Shown in pieces: positions 23,070-30,529 of a stretch of DNA of 38,361 nucleotides. The DNA is from Alphaproteobacteria bacterium (GTDB lineage Bacteria; Pseudomonadota; Alphaproteobacteria; SHVV01). The position numbers were made by a program, and so were the translations under genes. The stretch covers positions 1-38,361 of the forward strand of contig VGEO01000021.1 of the NCBI GenBank assembly GCA_016869275.1, given 5' to 3'. The notes below the pieces were generated by a model that had not been told where the DNA came from, ran no database searches, and saw only the letters and a list, made by a program, of their open reading frames with translations. Position 1 is the first letter of the stretch, and each line of letters begins with the position of its first letter.

Positions 23070-25403
23070 ATGCGTGAGCTCGGCGTCGGCCAATCGGTCC
23101 CCCGCTACGAGGATGCGCGGCTGCTGCGCGGCCAGGGCCGCTACACCGACGACATTCGGTTGGCCGGCCTCGTCCACGCGGTGGTCCTGCGCTCGCCCCA
23201 CGCCCACGCGCGGCTGCGCGCGATCGACACCGCTGCCGCCAAGGCCGCGCCCGGCGTGCTCACGGTATTGACCGGGGCCGATGCCGAGGCTGCCGGCTTG
23301 GGCACGGTGCAGCCGATGGTGCCGCGCCAGCGCCGCGACGGATCGCCGATGGTGCTGCCGCGTTACCGCGTGCTCGCGCTCGGCAAGGTCGCGCGGATCG
23401 GCGACCCGGCGGCGCTGATCGTCGCCGAGACGCTGACCCAGGCGAAAGACGCTGCCGAGCTGGTGGCGATCGACTATGAGCCGCTTCCGGTCACGCTCGG
23501 CACCGCGACCCTGACCCGGCCGGGGTCCGCCGCGGTGTGGCCCGAGGCGCCCGACAATGTGAGTTTCGTGTTCGCGCTCGGCGACCGGGCCAAGACCGAC
23601 GCCGCTTTCGCCGCCGCGCATCATGTCGTCAAGGTCGAGAATACGATCTCGCGCGTCGCCGGTTGCGCGATCGAGCCCCGCGGCGCGATCGGCTCCTACG
23701 ATCCGGTCGAAGACCGCTACACGGTGTGGGCGACGGTGCAGCAGCCGCACCAGAGTCAGGCCCAGCTCGCCGGCGAGTTTCTGCGCGTGCCGCCGGCCAA
23801 GGTGCGGTTGATCGCGCCCGACGTCGGCGGCGGCTTTGGCCTAAAAGGGACCGGCTACGTCGAGCTCTGCTTGGTCGCGTGGGCGTCCCGCGTAGTTGGC
23901 CGCCCGGTCAAATGGATGAGCGAACGGAGCGAAGCGTTCCTCTGCGACGATCAAGCGCGCGACAACGTGACCAGCGCCGAACTCGCGCTCGACCGCGATG
24001 GTAAGTTCCTGGGCTTCCGCGTCCGCACCATCGCCAACCTGGGCGCCTATGTCGGCTCGGCCGGGCCGCTGCCGCCGACCGTCAACCTGGGCGGGCTGGT
24101 CGGCGTCTACACGATTCCGGCATGCGACGTCGAAGTAACGGCCGCCTTCTCCAACACGGTACCGACCGCCGCCTACCGCGGCGCCGGCCGGCCGGAGGCG
24201 TCGTTTGCGATCGAGTCGGCGATCGACCGGGCCGCGCGCGAGCTCGGCATCGATCGGGTTGAGTTGCGCCGGCGCAACCTGATCCCGCCGACGGCGATGC
24301 CCTACAAGACCGCGCTCACCTTCAATTTCGACAGCGGCGATTTTCCGACCGGCCTCGCCAAGGCGCAGGCGGCCGCCGATTGGCCGGGTTTCGCCGCGCG
24401 GCGGCGCGCGTCCGAAGCGAAAGGGCGGCGGCGCGGTATCGGCATCGCCTACGCGATCGAGCAGGCCGGCGCCGGGCTCGAGGAAACCGCCGAAGTCCGT
24501 TTCGACCGCAGCGGTTTCGCTACGCTTTTTTCCGGCTCCTCGCCGCACGGCCAGGGTCACGAGACCATGTACAAGCAGTTCGTGGCGACGTTCCTGGGCC
24601 TCGATCCCGCCAACGTCCGCGTCGTCACCGGCGACACCGACCAGGTATTCCACGGCATCGGCACGTTCGGCTCGCGCTCGGCCGCGGTCGGCGGCGCGGC
24701 GATGCGGCTTGCCGCCGAACGGATCGTCGTCAAAGCGCGAAAACTGGCGGCCCACATGCTCGAGGTCGCCGAAACCGACCTCGCCTTCGAGGCCGGCAGC
24801 TTCCACGTCGCTGGCACCGACCGCACGATCGCGCTCACCGAAGTCGCGAAGGCGTCATACCGGACGTTCTGGCTGCCGCGCGGGTTTGAGCCGGGCCTGT
24901 CCGAGCGCGCGACCTTCGTGCCGTCGGCGCCGACTTTCCCCAACGGCTGCCACGTCTGCGAGGCAGAGATCGACCCCGAGACCGGCGCCACCGCCATCGT
25001 CCGTTACACGGTCGTCGATGACGTCGGCCGCGTCGTCAATCCGCTGATGGTCAAAGGCCAGCTCCACGGCGGTATCGCGCAGGGCTTGGGTCAAGCGCTG
25101 TTCGAAGAAGTGCGCTACGACGCCGACGGCCAGCTGCTCACCGCCTCGTTCATGGATTACGCCATGCCGCGGGCCGAAGACATGCCCGACATCGCGATCG
25201 AAACCAACGACGTACCCTCGACCACCAATCCGCTCGGCATCAAGGGCGCGGGCGAGGCCGGCACCGTCGGCGCGCTGCCGGCGGTGATGAGCGCGGTCGT
25301 CGATGCGCTGGCATCCGCGGGCGTCCGCCACTTCGACATGCCGGCGACGCCCGAGCGGGTGTGGCGGGCGATCCGCGCCGCGACTGCCGGCCTGCGCGCC
25401 TGA
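23070..25403 (+). CDS. Molybdenum hydroxylase large subunit (xanthine dehydrogenase / form II CoxL family)
   Basis: The 777-residue protein is the molybdopterin-binding subunit of a xanthine-oxidase-family enzyme. Landmarks in order are VGQSVPRYEDARLLRGQGRY, IEPRGAIGSYD, QQPHQSQAQLAGEFL, APDVGGGFGLKG, AAYRGAGRPEASFA and IKGAGEAGTVGALPA, the last with the catalytic Glu at about residue 729. The AYRGAGR loop is the form II type and differs from the AYRCSFR of true CO dehydrogenase, so CO is not the expected substrate. Such enzymes hydroxylate N-heterocycles or aldehydes. The usual [2Fe-2S] and FAD subunits are not encoded nearby, so electron transfer partners must lie elsewhere. It follows the NicX-like gene by 62 bases and precedes the hydrolase by 17. 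Confidence 0.9.
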   Translation: MRELGVGQSVPRYEDARLLRGQGRYTDDIRLAGLVHAVVLRSPHAHARLRAIDTAAAKAAPGVLTVLTGADAEAAGLGTVQPMVPRQRRDGSPMVLPRYRVLALGKVARIGDPAALIVAETLTQAKDAAELVAIDYEPLPVTLGTATLTRPGSAAVWPEAPDNVSFVFALGDRAKTDAAFAAAHHVVKVENTISRVAGCAIEPRGAIGSYDPVEDRYTVWATVQQPHQSQAQLAGEFLRVPPAKVRLIAPDVGGGFGLKGTGYVELCLVAWASRVVGRPVKWMSERSEAFLCDDQARDNVTSAELALDRDGKFLGFRVRTIANLGAYVGSAGPLPPTVNLGGLVGVYTIPACDVEVTAAFSNTVPTAAYRGAGRPEASFAIESAIDRAARELGIDRVELRRRNLIPPTAMPYKTALTFNFDSGDFPTGLAKAQAAADWPGFAARRRASEAKGRRRGIGIAYAIEQAGAGLEETAEVRFDRSGFATLFSGSSPHGQGHETMYKQFVATFLGLDPANVRVVTGDTDQVFHGIGTFGSRSAAVGGAAMRLAAERIVVKARKLAAHMLEVAETDLAFEAGSFHVAGTDRTIALTEVAKASYRTFWLPRGFEPGLSERATFVPSAPTFPNGCHVCEAEIDPETGATAIVRYTVVDDVGRVVNPLMVKGQLHGGIAQGLGQALFEEVRYDADGQLLTASFMDYAMPRAEDMPDIAIETNDVPSTTNPLGIKGAGEAGTVGALPAVMSAVVDALASAGVRHFDMPATPERVWRAIRAATAGLRA

Positions 25404-25420
25404 TTTTCGGGGGCGAAGCC

Positions 25421-26221
25421 GTGCCGCTCGCCGCGGTCTCCGACATCGAGATGTACTACGAGGTGTGTGGTGCCGGGCCGCCGCTCCTCATCACCTCGGG
25501 CTGGGCCAAGGCCGAGCGGGCGCACGCCTACCACCGCGATCTCTTTGCCCGCCACTACACCTGCATCCGCCACGATCATCGCGGCATGGGCCGGTCCGGC
25601 TCGCCGCCCGCGCCGTGGACCACCGAGACCATGGGCGATGACCTGGCCGGGCTGCTCGATCACCTCCAGCTCGAGAACGTGCGCGTGCTGGGCGGCGGCG
25701 GCATGGGCGGCCTTGTCGCGGCGCAGCTCGCGATCCGTCACCCGAGCAAGGTGCGCTCGCTCTTCCTCGGCGCCGGCTGCGCCAAGGCCGATCCGTTCCT
25801 GGCCGCGGTGATGGGTGTCTGGAAGGACCTCTACCGCCTCGATCGCGCGCTGTGGGCGCGCGAAGTGACGCTCTGGGTGTTGACGCCCGAGACGTTCAAC
25901 ACCAAGCCCGATTTGCCGGCGACGTCCGCCCGCACCCGCGCTGCCGAAGACACGTTTCCGGCGCCGGGGGCGTTCGAGCGCACGGTCGACGCCTATCTGA
26001 GCCACGACGTCACCCAGACGCTCAGGCAAATCCGCTGCCGGACCCTCGTCAACTGCGGCGGCTACGAGGACCTGATCACCGGCCCGCGCTACGCCCGTGA
26101 GCTGTGGGCGCGCATTCCCGGCGCCGAACTCGCGATCCAGGAGAACACCTCGCACGCCAACTGGGTCGAAAAGGCCGACGAGTGGGGCGGGTTGGTGCTC
26201 GACTGGTTCGCGCGAACCTAG
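25421..26221 (+). CDS. Alpha/beta-hydrolase-fold protein without the nucleophile serine
   Basis: The 266-residue protein shows the alpha/beta-hydrolase fold: oxyanion-region LLITSGWAKAERAHAYHRDL, HDHRGMGRSGSPP, and a likely catalytic-His region ENTSHANWVEKADEW near the end. At the nucleophile elbow, however, the expected G-x-S-x-G reads G-G-G-M-G (residues 92-96), so Gly replaces Ser at 94. AGC to GGC is one base. The protein may be a non-hydrolytic member (compare cofactor-free dioxygenases of this fold, where Ser is not essential), an inactivated enzyme or a sequence error. It starts at GTG after a G-rich site. The context suggests a job after ring cleavage, like the NicD deformylase, but NicD needs its Ser. 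It ends at TAG. Confidence 0.8.
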   Translation: MPLAAVSDIEMYYEVCGAGPPLLITSGWAKAERAHAYHRDLFARHYTCIRHDHRGMGRSGSPPAPWTTETMGDDLAGLLDHLQLENVRVLGGGGMGGLVAAQLAIRHPSKVRSLFLGAGCAKADPFLAAVMGVWKDLYRLDRALWAREVTLWVLTPETFNTKPDLPATSARTRAAEDTFPAPGAFERTVDAYLSHDVTQTLRQIRCRTLVNCGGYEDLITGPRYARELWARIPGAELAIQENTSHANWVEKADEWGGLVLDWFART

Positions 26222-26230
26222 GTCTGGCCG

Positions 26231-26508
26231 ATGGCGTCGATGGCGTCCTGGAGCGCTGCGATCATCGGTGACGGACTCGGTCCGATCCGCCGCTCGCTCG
26301 CGACCGCAACCCACGCGCCGGGCTACGTCTGCGGCCAAGCTCGCCGCCTACCGCGCCTTCGCGAACGCGGTTCTGACCGAGGACCGCGACATGGTGCGCT
26401 CGCTCCAGCGCGATGTCGGCCCAGGCTTATGTGCCGGGCCGGCTGGCGCCGCTCGAGTGGCCGACCCATCATGTGATCAACGGCTGGCTCGATCGGCTGT
26501 TCGGGTAA
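26231..26508 (+). pseudogene. Remnant of a Rieske oxygenase alpha-subunit gene
   Basis: Three short pieces in successive frames match the intact Rieske gene downstream. Frame one (26231-26332) gives GLGPIRRSLATATHAPGYV, matching GLRDIRKPLSKAAHAPGYV near its N terminus. Frame two (26333-26420) gives YRAFANAVLTEDRDMVRSLQ, matching YHQYLTRVLNEDREMVKSLQ near its C terminus. Frame three (26421-26508) gives AYVPGRLAPLEWPTHHVING and LDRLFG before TAA, matching the end. About 295 codons, including both the Rieske and iron-binding domains, are missing between the first and second pieces. This is a decayed tandem paralogue with a large internal deletion and at least one further frameshift. It fills most of the 439-base space before the intact gene. 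Confidence 0.82.
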
Positions 26509-26525
26509 CGAGCCCGGCCGCGGCC

Positions 26526-26539
26526 TTGATCTCGATCAG
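26526..26539. promoter_or_regulatory. Possible FNR/FixK-type box
   Basis: TTGATCTCGATCAG matches the FNR/FixK/Anr consensus TTGAT-N4-ATCAA at nine of ten fixed positions. It lies 122 bases upstream of the intact Rieske gene and roughly 87 bases from its predicted transcript start, a distance seen in class I activation. It could be chance. Confidence 0.3.
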
Positions 26540-26585
26540 GGTGAGAGCGCGGCGGCCGCCGACAATCGCCAGTGACCGAGCGGCC

Positions 26586-26613
26586 TTGAGACGATCGGGT
26601 ACGCCCGTATAGG
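26586..26613 (+). promoter_or_regulatory. Candidate promoter of the Rieske oxygenase gene
   Basis: TTGAGA (26586-26591), a 16-base spacer and TATAGG (26608-26613) give five of six and four of six matches to the sigma-70 consensus. The transcript would start near 26620, and a GGAGGGAAG ribosome site lies before the ATG. Confidence 0.45.
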
Positions 26614-26660
26614 CTGGCGGGCGAGAGGGTGTTTCTGAGTTTCGGCGCGGAGGGAAGATC

Positions 26661-27818
26661 ATGGCTATCACGGAAGCGGGTATCGAACGGTCGTTGCGCG
26701 AAGGCTTGCGCGACATTCGCAAACCCTTGAGCAAAGCGGCGCACGCGCCCGGCTACGTCTATTCCTCGCCCGAGGTCCTGGCCCTCGAGAAAGAAAAGAT
26801 GTTCATGCAGGATTGGCTGTTCATGGCGCGCGAGGAGGAGCTCGCCAAACCGGGCGACTTCATGACGTTCCGCGTCCTGGGCGAGCCCCTGGTGCTGACG
26901 CGCGATGCCAACGGCAAGCTCAACGCGTTCGCCAATGTCTGCGTTCACCGCGGCGTCGAGGTCGCGATCGGAACCGGCAACACCAAGGAGTTCATGTGCC
27001 CCTATCACGGCTGGCTCTACGACCTCGAAGGCCGTCTGGTCGGCGCGCCGTACATGAAGGAGGCGGAAGGGTTCGATCCCAAGAACTGTCGGCTCGCGCC
27101 GCTTCGGGTCGGCGTGTGGCGGCGCTGCGTGTTCGTGACCTTCAATCCCGACGCGCCGCCCTTGGAAACGCAGCTCGCCCAGTTCGAACAAGACTTCGCG
27201 TTCCTGCACCCCGAGAAATGCAAGCTTTCGAAGCGGCTGGTGTGGGAATTCGAGTGCAACTGGAAGCTGCTCTCGGAAAACGCGATGGACATGTACCACG
27301 TCGGTACCCTCCACCGTTCGACCTTCGGCGCCGGCACGTCGGTCGACGACGCCAAGATTTCGCTCTATCCGCGCGGCGGGATGCGGATCGACTATCAATC
27401 GGTGCCGATGACGCCCGGCAACCAGCCGCTGTTCGGCAAGCTGCCGTGGCTCGAGCACGAACCGGTCTCGTTCGCGACCATGGGCTTCATGCAGCCCAAC
27501 ACGCACATGGTGGCGCGGAGCGATCAGGTCCGCATGCTGACCGGCTGGCCGCTCGGACCCGGCCGCTGCCAGGTGGTCATGTACAGCCTGTTCCCCGAGG
27601 AATATTTCGAGCGTCCCGGCTTCGCCGAAAAGGCCGAGGTCTATCACCAGTATCTGACGCGGGTCCTGAACGAGGACCGTGAGATGGTGAAGTCGCTCCA
27701 GCACGCGATGGAGATCAAGACCTACGTGCCCGGACGCCTCGCTACCCTCGAAAAAGCGATCCATCACGTCTTGAACGGTGCGCTCGATCGCTTGTTCGAG
27801 GAGCGGCCAGCGCGCTGA
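26661..27818 (+). CDS. Rieske non-heme iron oxygenase, alpha subunit
   Basis: This 385-residue protein is a ring-hydroxylating-type oxygenase alpha subunit. The [2Fe-2S] Rieske site has Cys94/His96 (CVHRG) and Cys113/His116 (CPYHGW). The mononuclear iron site has His213 and His218 (MYHVGTLHRS), with the likely Asp at about 339 (NEDREMV). The ATG follows a strong ribosome site and a promoter. The length lies between short demethylase-type (about 350) and long dioxygenase alpha subunits (about 450). No beta subunit, ferredoxin or reductase gene is adjacent, so the protein probably relies on electron partners encoded elsewhere, as many demethylase-type enzymes do. A decayed paralogue precedes it. 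The substrate is unknown. Confidence 0.9.
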   Translation: MAITEAGIERSLREGLRDIRKPLSKAAHAPGYVYSSPEVLALEKEKMFMQDWLFMAREEELAKPGDFMTFRVLGEPLVLTRDANGKLNAFANVCVHRGVEVAIGTGNTKEFMCPYHGWLYDLEGRLVGAPYMKEAEGFDPKNCRLAPLRVGVWRRCVFVTFNPDAPPLETQLAQFEQDFAFLHPEKCKLSKRLVWEFECNWKLLSENAMDMYHVGTLHRSTFGAGTSVDDAKISLYPRGGMRIDYQSVPMTPGNQPLFGKLPWLEHEPVSFATMGFMQPNTHMVARSDQVRMLTGWPLGPGRCQVVMYSLFPEEYFERPGFAEKAEVYHQYLTRVLNEDREMVKSLQHAMEIKTYVPGRLATLEKAIHHVLNGALDRLFEERPAR

Positions 27819-27835
27819 CTGGCGTTATCGTCGCG

Positions 27836-29152
27836 TCAATCCGGCGCGAACTCGGCGCTATCGACGAGGTGCGCGAACGAACCCATCGCCGTGCCTTTGA
27901 CCAGGCCGAGCGAGGCTTCGTTCTCGCCTTCGGCGTCGCGCGCCACGAAGAGCGGCGCGGCGTCGCCTTGGGAGACGACCTGGGCATAGTGGAATTCGTG
28001 CCCGCGGAACCGGCTTCCGCGCGGCCCCAGGGCGCTCGCGACGGTTGATATGAGGCGCCGGTAGCCGATCCGGAGCGCTGGCGCCGCGAACGAGGTCGCG
28101 AGCGGCAGGAGACCGGCCATGACGTGGCTCGACCCGTCGCGGGCGACCAGCGTTTCGCCCAAGACCATGTAGCCGCCGCATTCGCCGTAGACCGTCGCGC
28201 CGTGGGCGACGGCGGTGCGGAGGCCGTCGAGGAAAGTCCGGCTGCGCGCCAGCCGTACGGCGTGGAGCTCCGGGTACCCGCCCGGCAGAAACACGGCGTC
28301 GGCCGCAGGCTCGGGGGCCTGGTCGGCGAGCGGCGAAAACGGAACCAGCGCCGCGCCTTCCGCCCGCCACGCTGCCTCGAGGTGGGGGTAGACGAACGCG
28401 AACGCGGCATCGCGCGCGATCGCGATCCGCCGCCCGAGCGCCGGTATGAGCGGCGCCGGCGCCGGGCTTGGCGCGGGGAGCGGGCGCCCGAGTGCGACGA
28501 GCGCGTCGATCTCGACATGGGCGGCGATCGCATTGGCGGCACCGTCGAGAAAGGCGTCGAGATCGCCGTGCTCCTCGGCCAGGACCAAGCCCAAGTGGCG
28601 GGACGGGACGGTGAGGCGCGGGTCGGGCGGGATCGCGCCCAAAACCGGGAGCCCGAGCGGCGCGAGCGCGGCCTTGAGCGTCCGGACGTGGCCAGGCCCG
28701 CCGACCCGGTTTAAGACGATGCCGGCGATCTCGACATCGGCGCGGTGGGTGAGGAAGCCTCGGACCAGCGCTGCGGCCGAGGATGCCTGCGCGCCGACAT
28801 CGACCACCAGGATGACCGGCCAGCCGAACTCGGCGGCGATATCGGCAGTCGAGCCGGCGTCGGCGGTCGCGCCATCGAACAAGCCCATCACGCCTTCGAC
28901 CAGCGCGAAGTCGGCGGCCGCGGCATGGCCGACGATCGCGCGCCGGGTCGCCGCCCGCATCGCCCACGGGTCGAGGTTGTAACAAGGCGCGCCGCTCGCC
29001 CGGCGGTGAAACCCGGGGTCGATGTAGTCGGGGCCGACCTTGAACGAGGCGACCCGCCGGCCGCGCCGGTTGAGATGGCGCAGGATCGCCAGCGTGACGA
29101 CGGTCTTGCCGCTCCCCGAGGCCGGGGCGGCGATAACCAGGGCCGCAGTCAT
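27836..29152 (-). CDS. cobB: Cobyrinate a,c-diamide synthase (CobB/CbiA)
   Basis: The 438-residue enzyme amidates the a and c side chains of (hydrogeno)cobyrinic acid with glutamine and ATP. The N-terminal ATP-binding domain opens APASGSGKTVVTLAILRHL, then FKVGPDYIDPGFHRRASG and YNLDPWAM, all diagnostic. The C-terminal glutamine amidotransferase domain has YGECGGYMVLG with the nucleophile Cys at about 325, and HEFHYAQV with the catalytic His region. The end (GSFAHLVDS) fits the family. No other cobalamin gene is visible, so it is separated from the rest of the pathway. It is convergent with the Rieske gene, 17 bases away, and read from ATG 29152. Confidence 0.92.
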   Translation of the reverse strand: MTAALVIAAPASGSGKTVVTLAILRHLNRRGRRVASFKVGPDYIDPGFHRRASGAPCYNLDPWAMRAATRRAIVGHAAAADFALVEGVMGLFDGATADAGSTADIAAEFGWPVILVVDVGAQASSAAALVRGFLTHRADVEIAGIVLNRVGGPGHVRTLKAALAPLGLPVLGAIPPDPRLTVPSRHLGLVLAEEHGDLDAFLDGAANAIAAHVEIDALVALGRPLPAPSPAPAPLIPALGRRIAIARDAAFAFVYPHLEAAWRAEGAALVPFSPLADQAPEPAADAVFLPGGYPELHAVRLARSRTFLDGLRTAVAHGATVYGECGGYMVLGETLVARDGSSHVMAGLLPLATSFAAPALRIGYRRLISTVASALGPRGSRFRGHEFHYAQVVSQGDAAPLFVARDAEGENEASLGLVKGTAMGSFAHLVDSAEFAPD

Positions 29153-29159
29153 GGCGTCG

Positions 29160-29867
29160 CTAACGCGCGAACTGCATCAGTTTCGCCGCGTACGCCGGCG
29201 CGGTCGGCTCGTGCATGAAATAGACTTAGGCCGTGCGCCACTTCTCGGCCTGGAGGCGCTTGGCCCAGACTTTGAGGTCGTTTTCGGCATAGTCCTCGAG
29301 CCGCAGCCGCGCGTAGCCGAACGGCGCGGTCGCGACCATGGGCGGCGGCTTGCTGTCCTCGCGCTCGGAAAGCACCAGGGCGGCCCCGGCCTCGGCGAGC
29401 GCGGCGTAGACGTCGTCCGCGAACCACGATTCGTTCCGGAACTCGAAAACGGCGCCGTGATCCGCGGGCAGCAGCGCGAGAAACGCCTCGAGCCGGGCCA
29501 GATCTTTCTTCATGAACGGCGGCAACTGGTAGAGCACCGGTCCGCGCTGCGCTCCGAGCACGGCCAGGTTCTTGTAGAGAAAGGCGACCGAATCGGCCGC
29601 GGTTTCGGCTTTGAGCCGCGCCAGGTGGGTGATGCGGCGCGAGGCCTTGATCGCGAAGCGGAAGGTCGGCGGCGTCTCCGCGGCCCACGCCGCCACCACC
29701 TCGGCCTTGGGCATGCGATAAAAGGTATTGTTGATCTCGACCGTCGGCAGGCGCAGGGCGTAATGGCGGAGCATGGCATCGGCCGCGAATTTCTCGGGGT
29801 AGAAGGTGCCGCGCCATTCCTTGTATGAATAGCCGCTCGCGCCGGCGAGGATCCTGGGTGTAGCCAT
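29160..29867 (-). pseudogene. DUF72-family protein interrupted by TAA at codon 214
   Basis: From ATG 29867 the frame encodes a DUF72 (YecE-like) protein: RILAGASGYSYKEWRGTFYP, VEINNTFYRMP, FRFAIKASRRITHL, LYQLPPFMKKD and FEFRNESWF. A TAA at 29228-29226 ends it after 213 residues. The same frame continues for 21 residues to TAG 29160, as VYFMHEPTAPAYAAKLMQFA, which is a normal family C terminus (a Y-V-Y/F-F-x-H-E-type segment). The stop thus falls where the family usually has an aromatic residue, one base from TAC or TAT. The function of the family is not established. Loss of the last helix may or may not inactivate it. Confidence 0.75.
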
Positions 29868-29910
29868 CGTCCTGTCGCTTTCTTTCTCGTTCCGATTGTA
29901 GGCGCTCCCG

Positions 29911-30474
29911 ATGACCGACACCACGAACGACCGCCTGACGCTGCAGCATCGCGCCTACCGGCCCGATGATCTCGATACCGTCGTCGCGCTGCACGAGCGC
30001 GCGTTCGCGGTGCTGGCGAAGAGCCACTATTCCCCCGATCGAATCGCCGCGCACACCGCGCTCGTCCGCGACCCGGCCTATGCCGAAGAGTTGGCGCGAA
30101 GCCACCTTCGCCTCGCGTTCGAGCGGCCGGGCGTGCTCGCAGCCACCGCCGGCTGGATTCGGGTTCCGGGTCTGGCTCCGGGCGTGCCCAAGACCGCGCG
30201 TATTCGCAAGGTCTTCGTCGATCCTCGCTTTGCCCGCCGCGGTATCGCCCGTTGGATGGTGTCCGATACCGAGCGCCGGGCCTGGAAGCAGGGCTGTCGC
30301 GCGTTCATCGTCCGTGTCACCGTGAACGCCGTGCCGCTCTACGAAAAGCTCGGCTACGAGGCGACCGGCGACGCGACGATGCTGACCTCGACCGGCGCCG
30401 ACCTTCCGGTCGTGTTGATGGCACGGACGACCCCGCCGGCGGCGCTCGCCGAGGAGCCGAAATCCCTCGATTGA
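29911..30474 (+). CDS. GNAT-family N-acetyltransferase
   Basis: The 187-residue protein has the GNAT fold. The acetyl-CoA-binding segment is RIRKVFVDPRFARRGIARWM (motif A), followed by NAVPLYEKLGYEATGDATM (motif B), where the Tyr probably acts as general acid. The N-terminal quarter, HRAYRPDDLDTVVALHERAF, is typical. The acceptor substrate cannot be predicted. It is divergent from the DUF72 gene, with a 43-base gap, and its ATG has no clear ribosome site. The promoter of the next gene overlaps its 3' end. Confidence 0.85.
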   Translation: MTDTTNDRLTLQHRAYRPDDLDTVVALHERAFAVLAKSHYSPDRIAAHTALVRDPAYAEELARSHLRLAFERPGVLAATAGWIRVPGLAPGVPKTARIRKVFVDPRFARRGIARWMVSDTERRAWKQGCRAFIVRVTVNAVPLYEKLGYEATGDATMLTSTGADLPVVLMARTTPPAALAEEPKSLD

Positions 30475-30500
30475 ACCGGGAGGGCCCCCTCGGCTAGGGT
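30471..30500 (+). promoter_or_regulatory. Candidate promoter of the ornithine cyclodeaminase-like operon
   Basis: TTGAAC (30471-30476), a 17-base spacer and CTAGGGT (30494-30500) form one of the clearest CTAnnnT promoters in the window, overlapping the GNAT stop. Transcription would begin near 30507, 23 bases before the GTG start. Confidence 0.45.
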
Positions 30501-30529
30501 CGGCGCTTCCGAACGCCGCCAGGGTCCCC

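Noticed and set aside
23070-25403. Aerobic CO dehydrogenase large subunit
   Set aside because: The active-site loop is AYRGAGR instead of the AYRCSFR of form I CO dehydrogenases, and the small and medium subunits are absent.
26222-26660. A new small gene in the 439-base gap before the Rieske oxygenase
   Set aside because: The fragments match the ends of the Rieske gene in three frames, so it is a decayed copy plus promoter.
4202-29162. Genome-wide reassignment of TAG to glutamine
   Set aside because: TAG also closes genes at natural C termini (small VOC 6420, response regulator 10602, LLM A 11769, cofD 18152, hydrolase 26219, EamA copy 2 at 4535), and TGA and TAA occur in frame elsewhere, so a single code change does not explain the interruptions.
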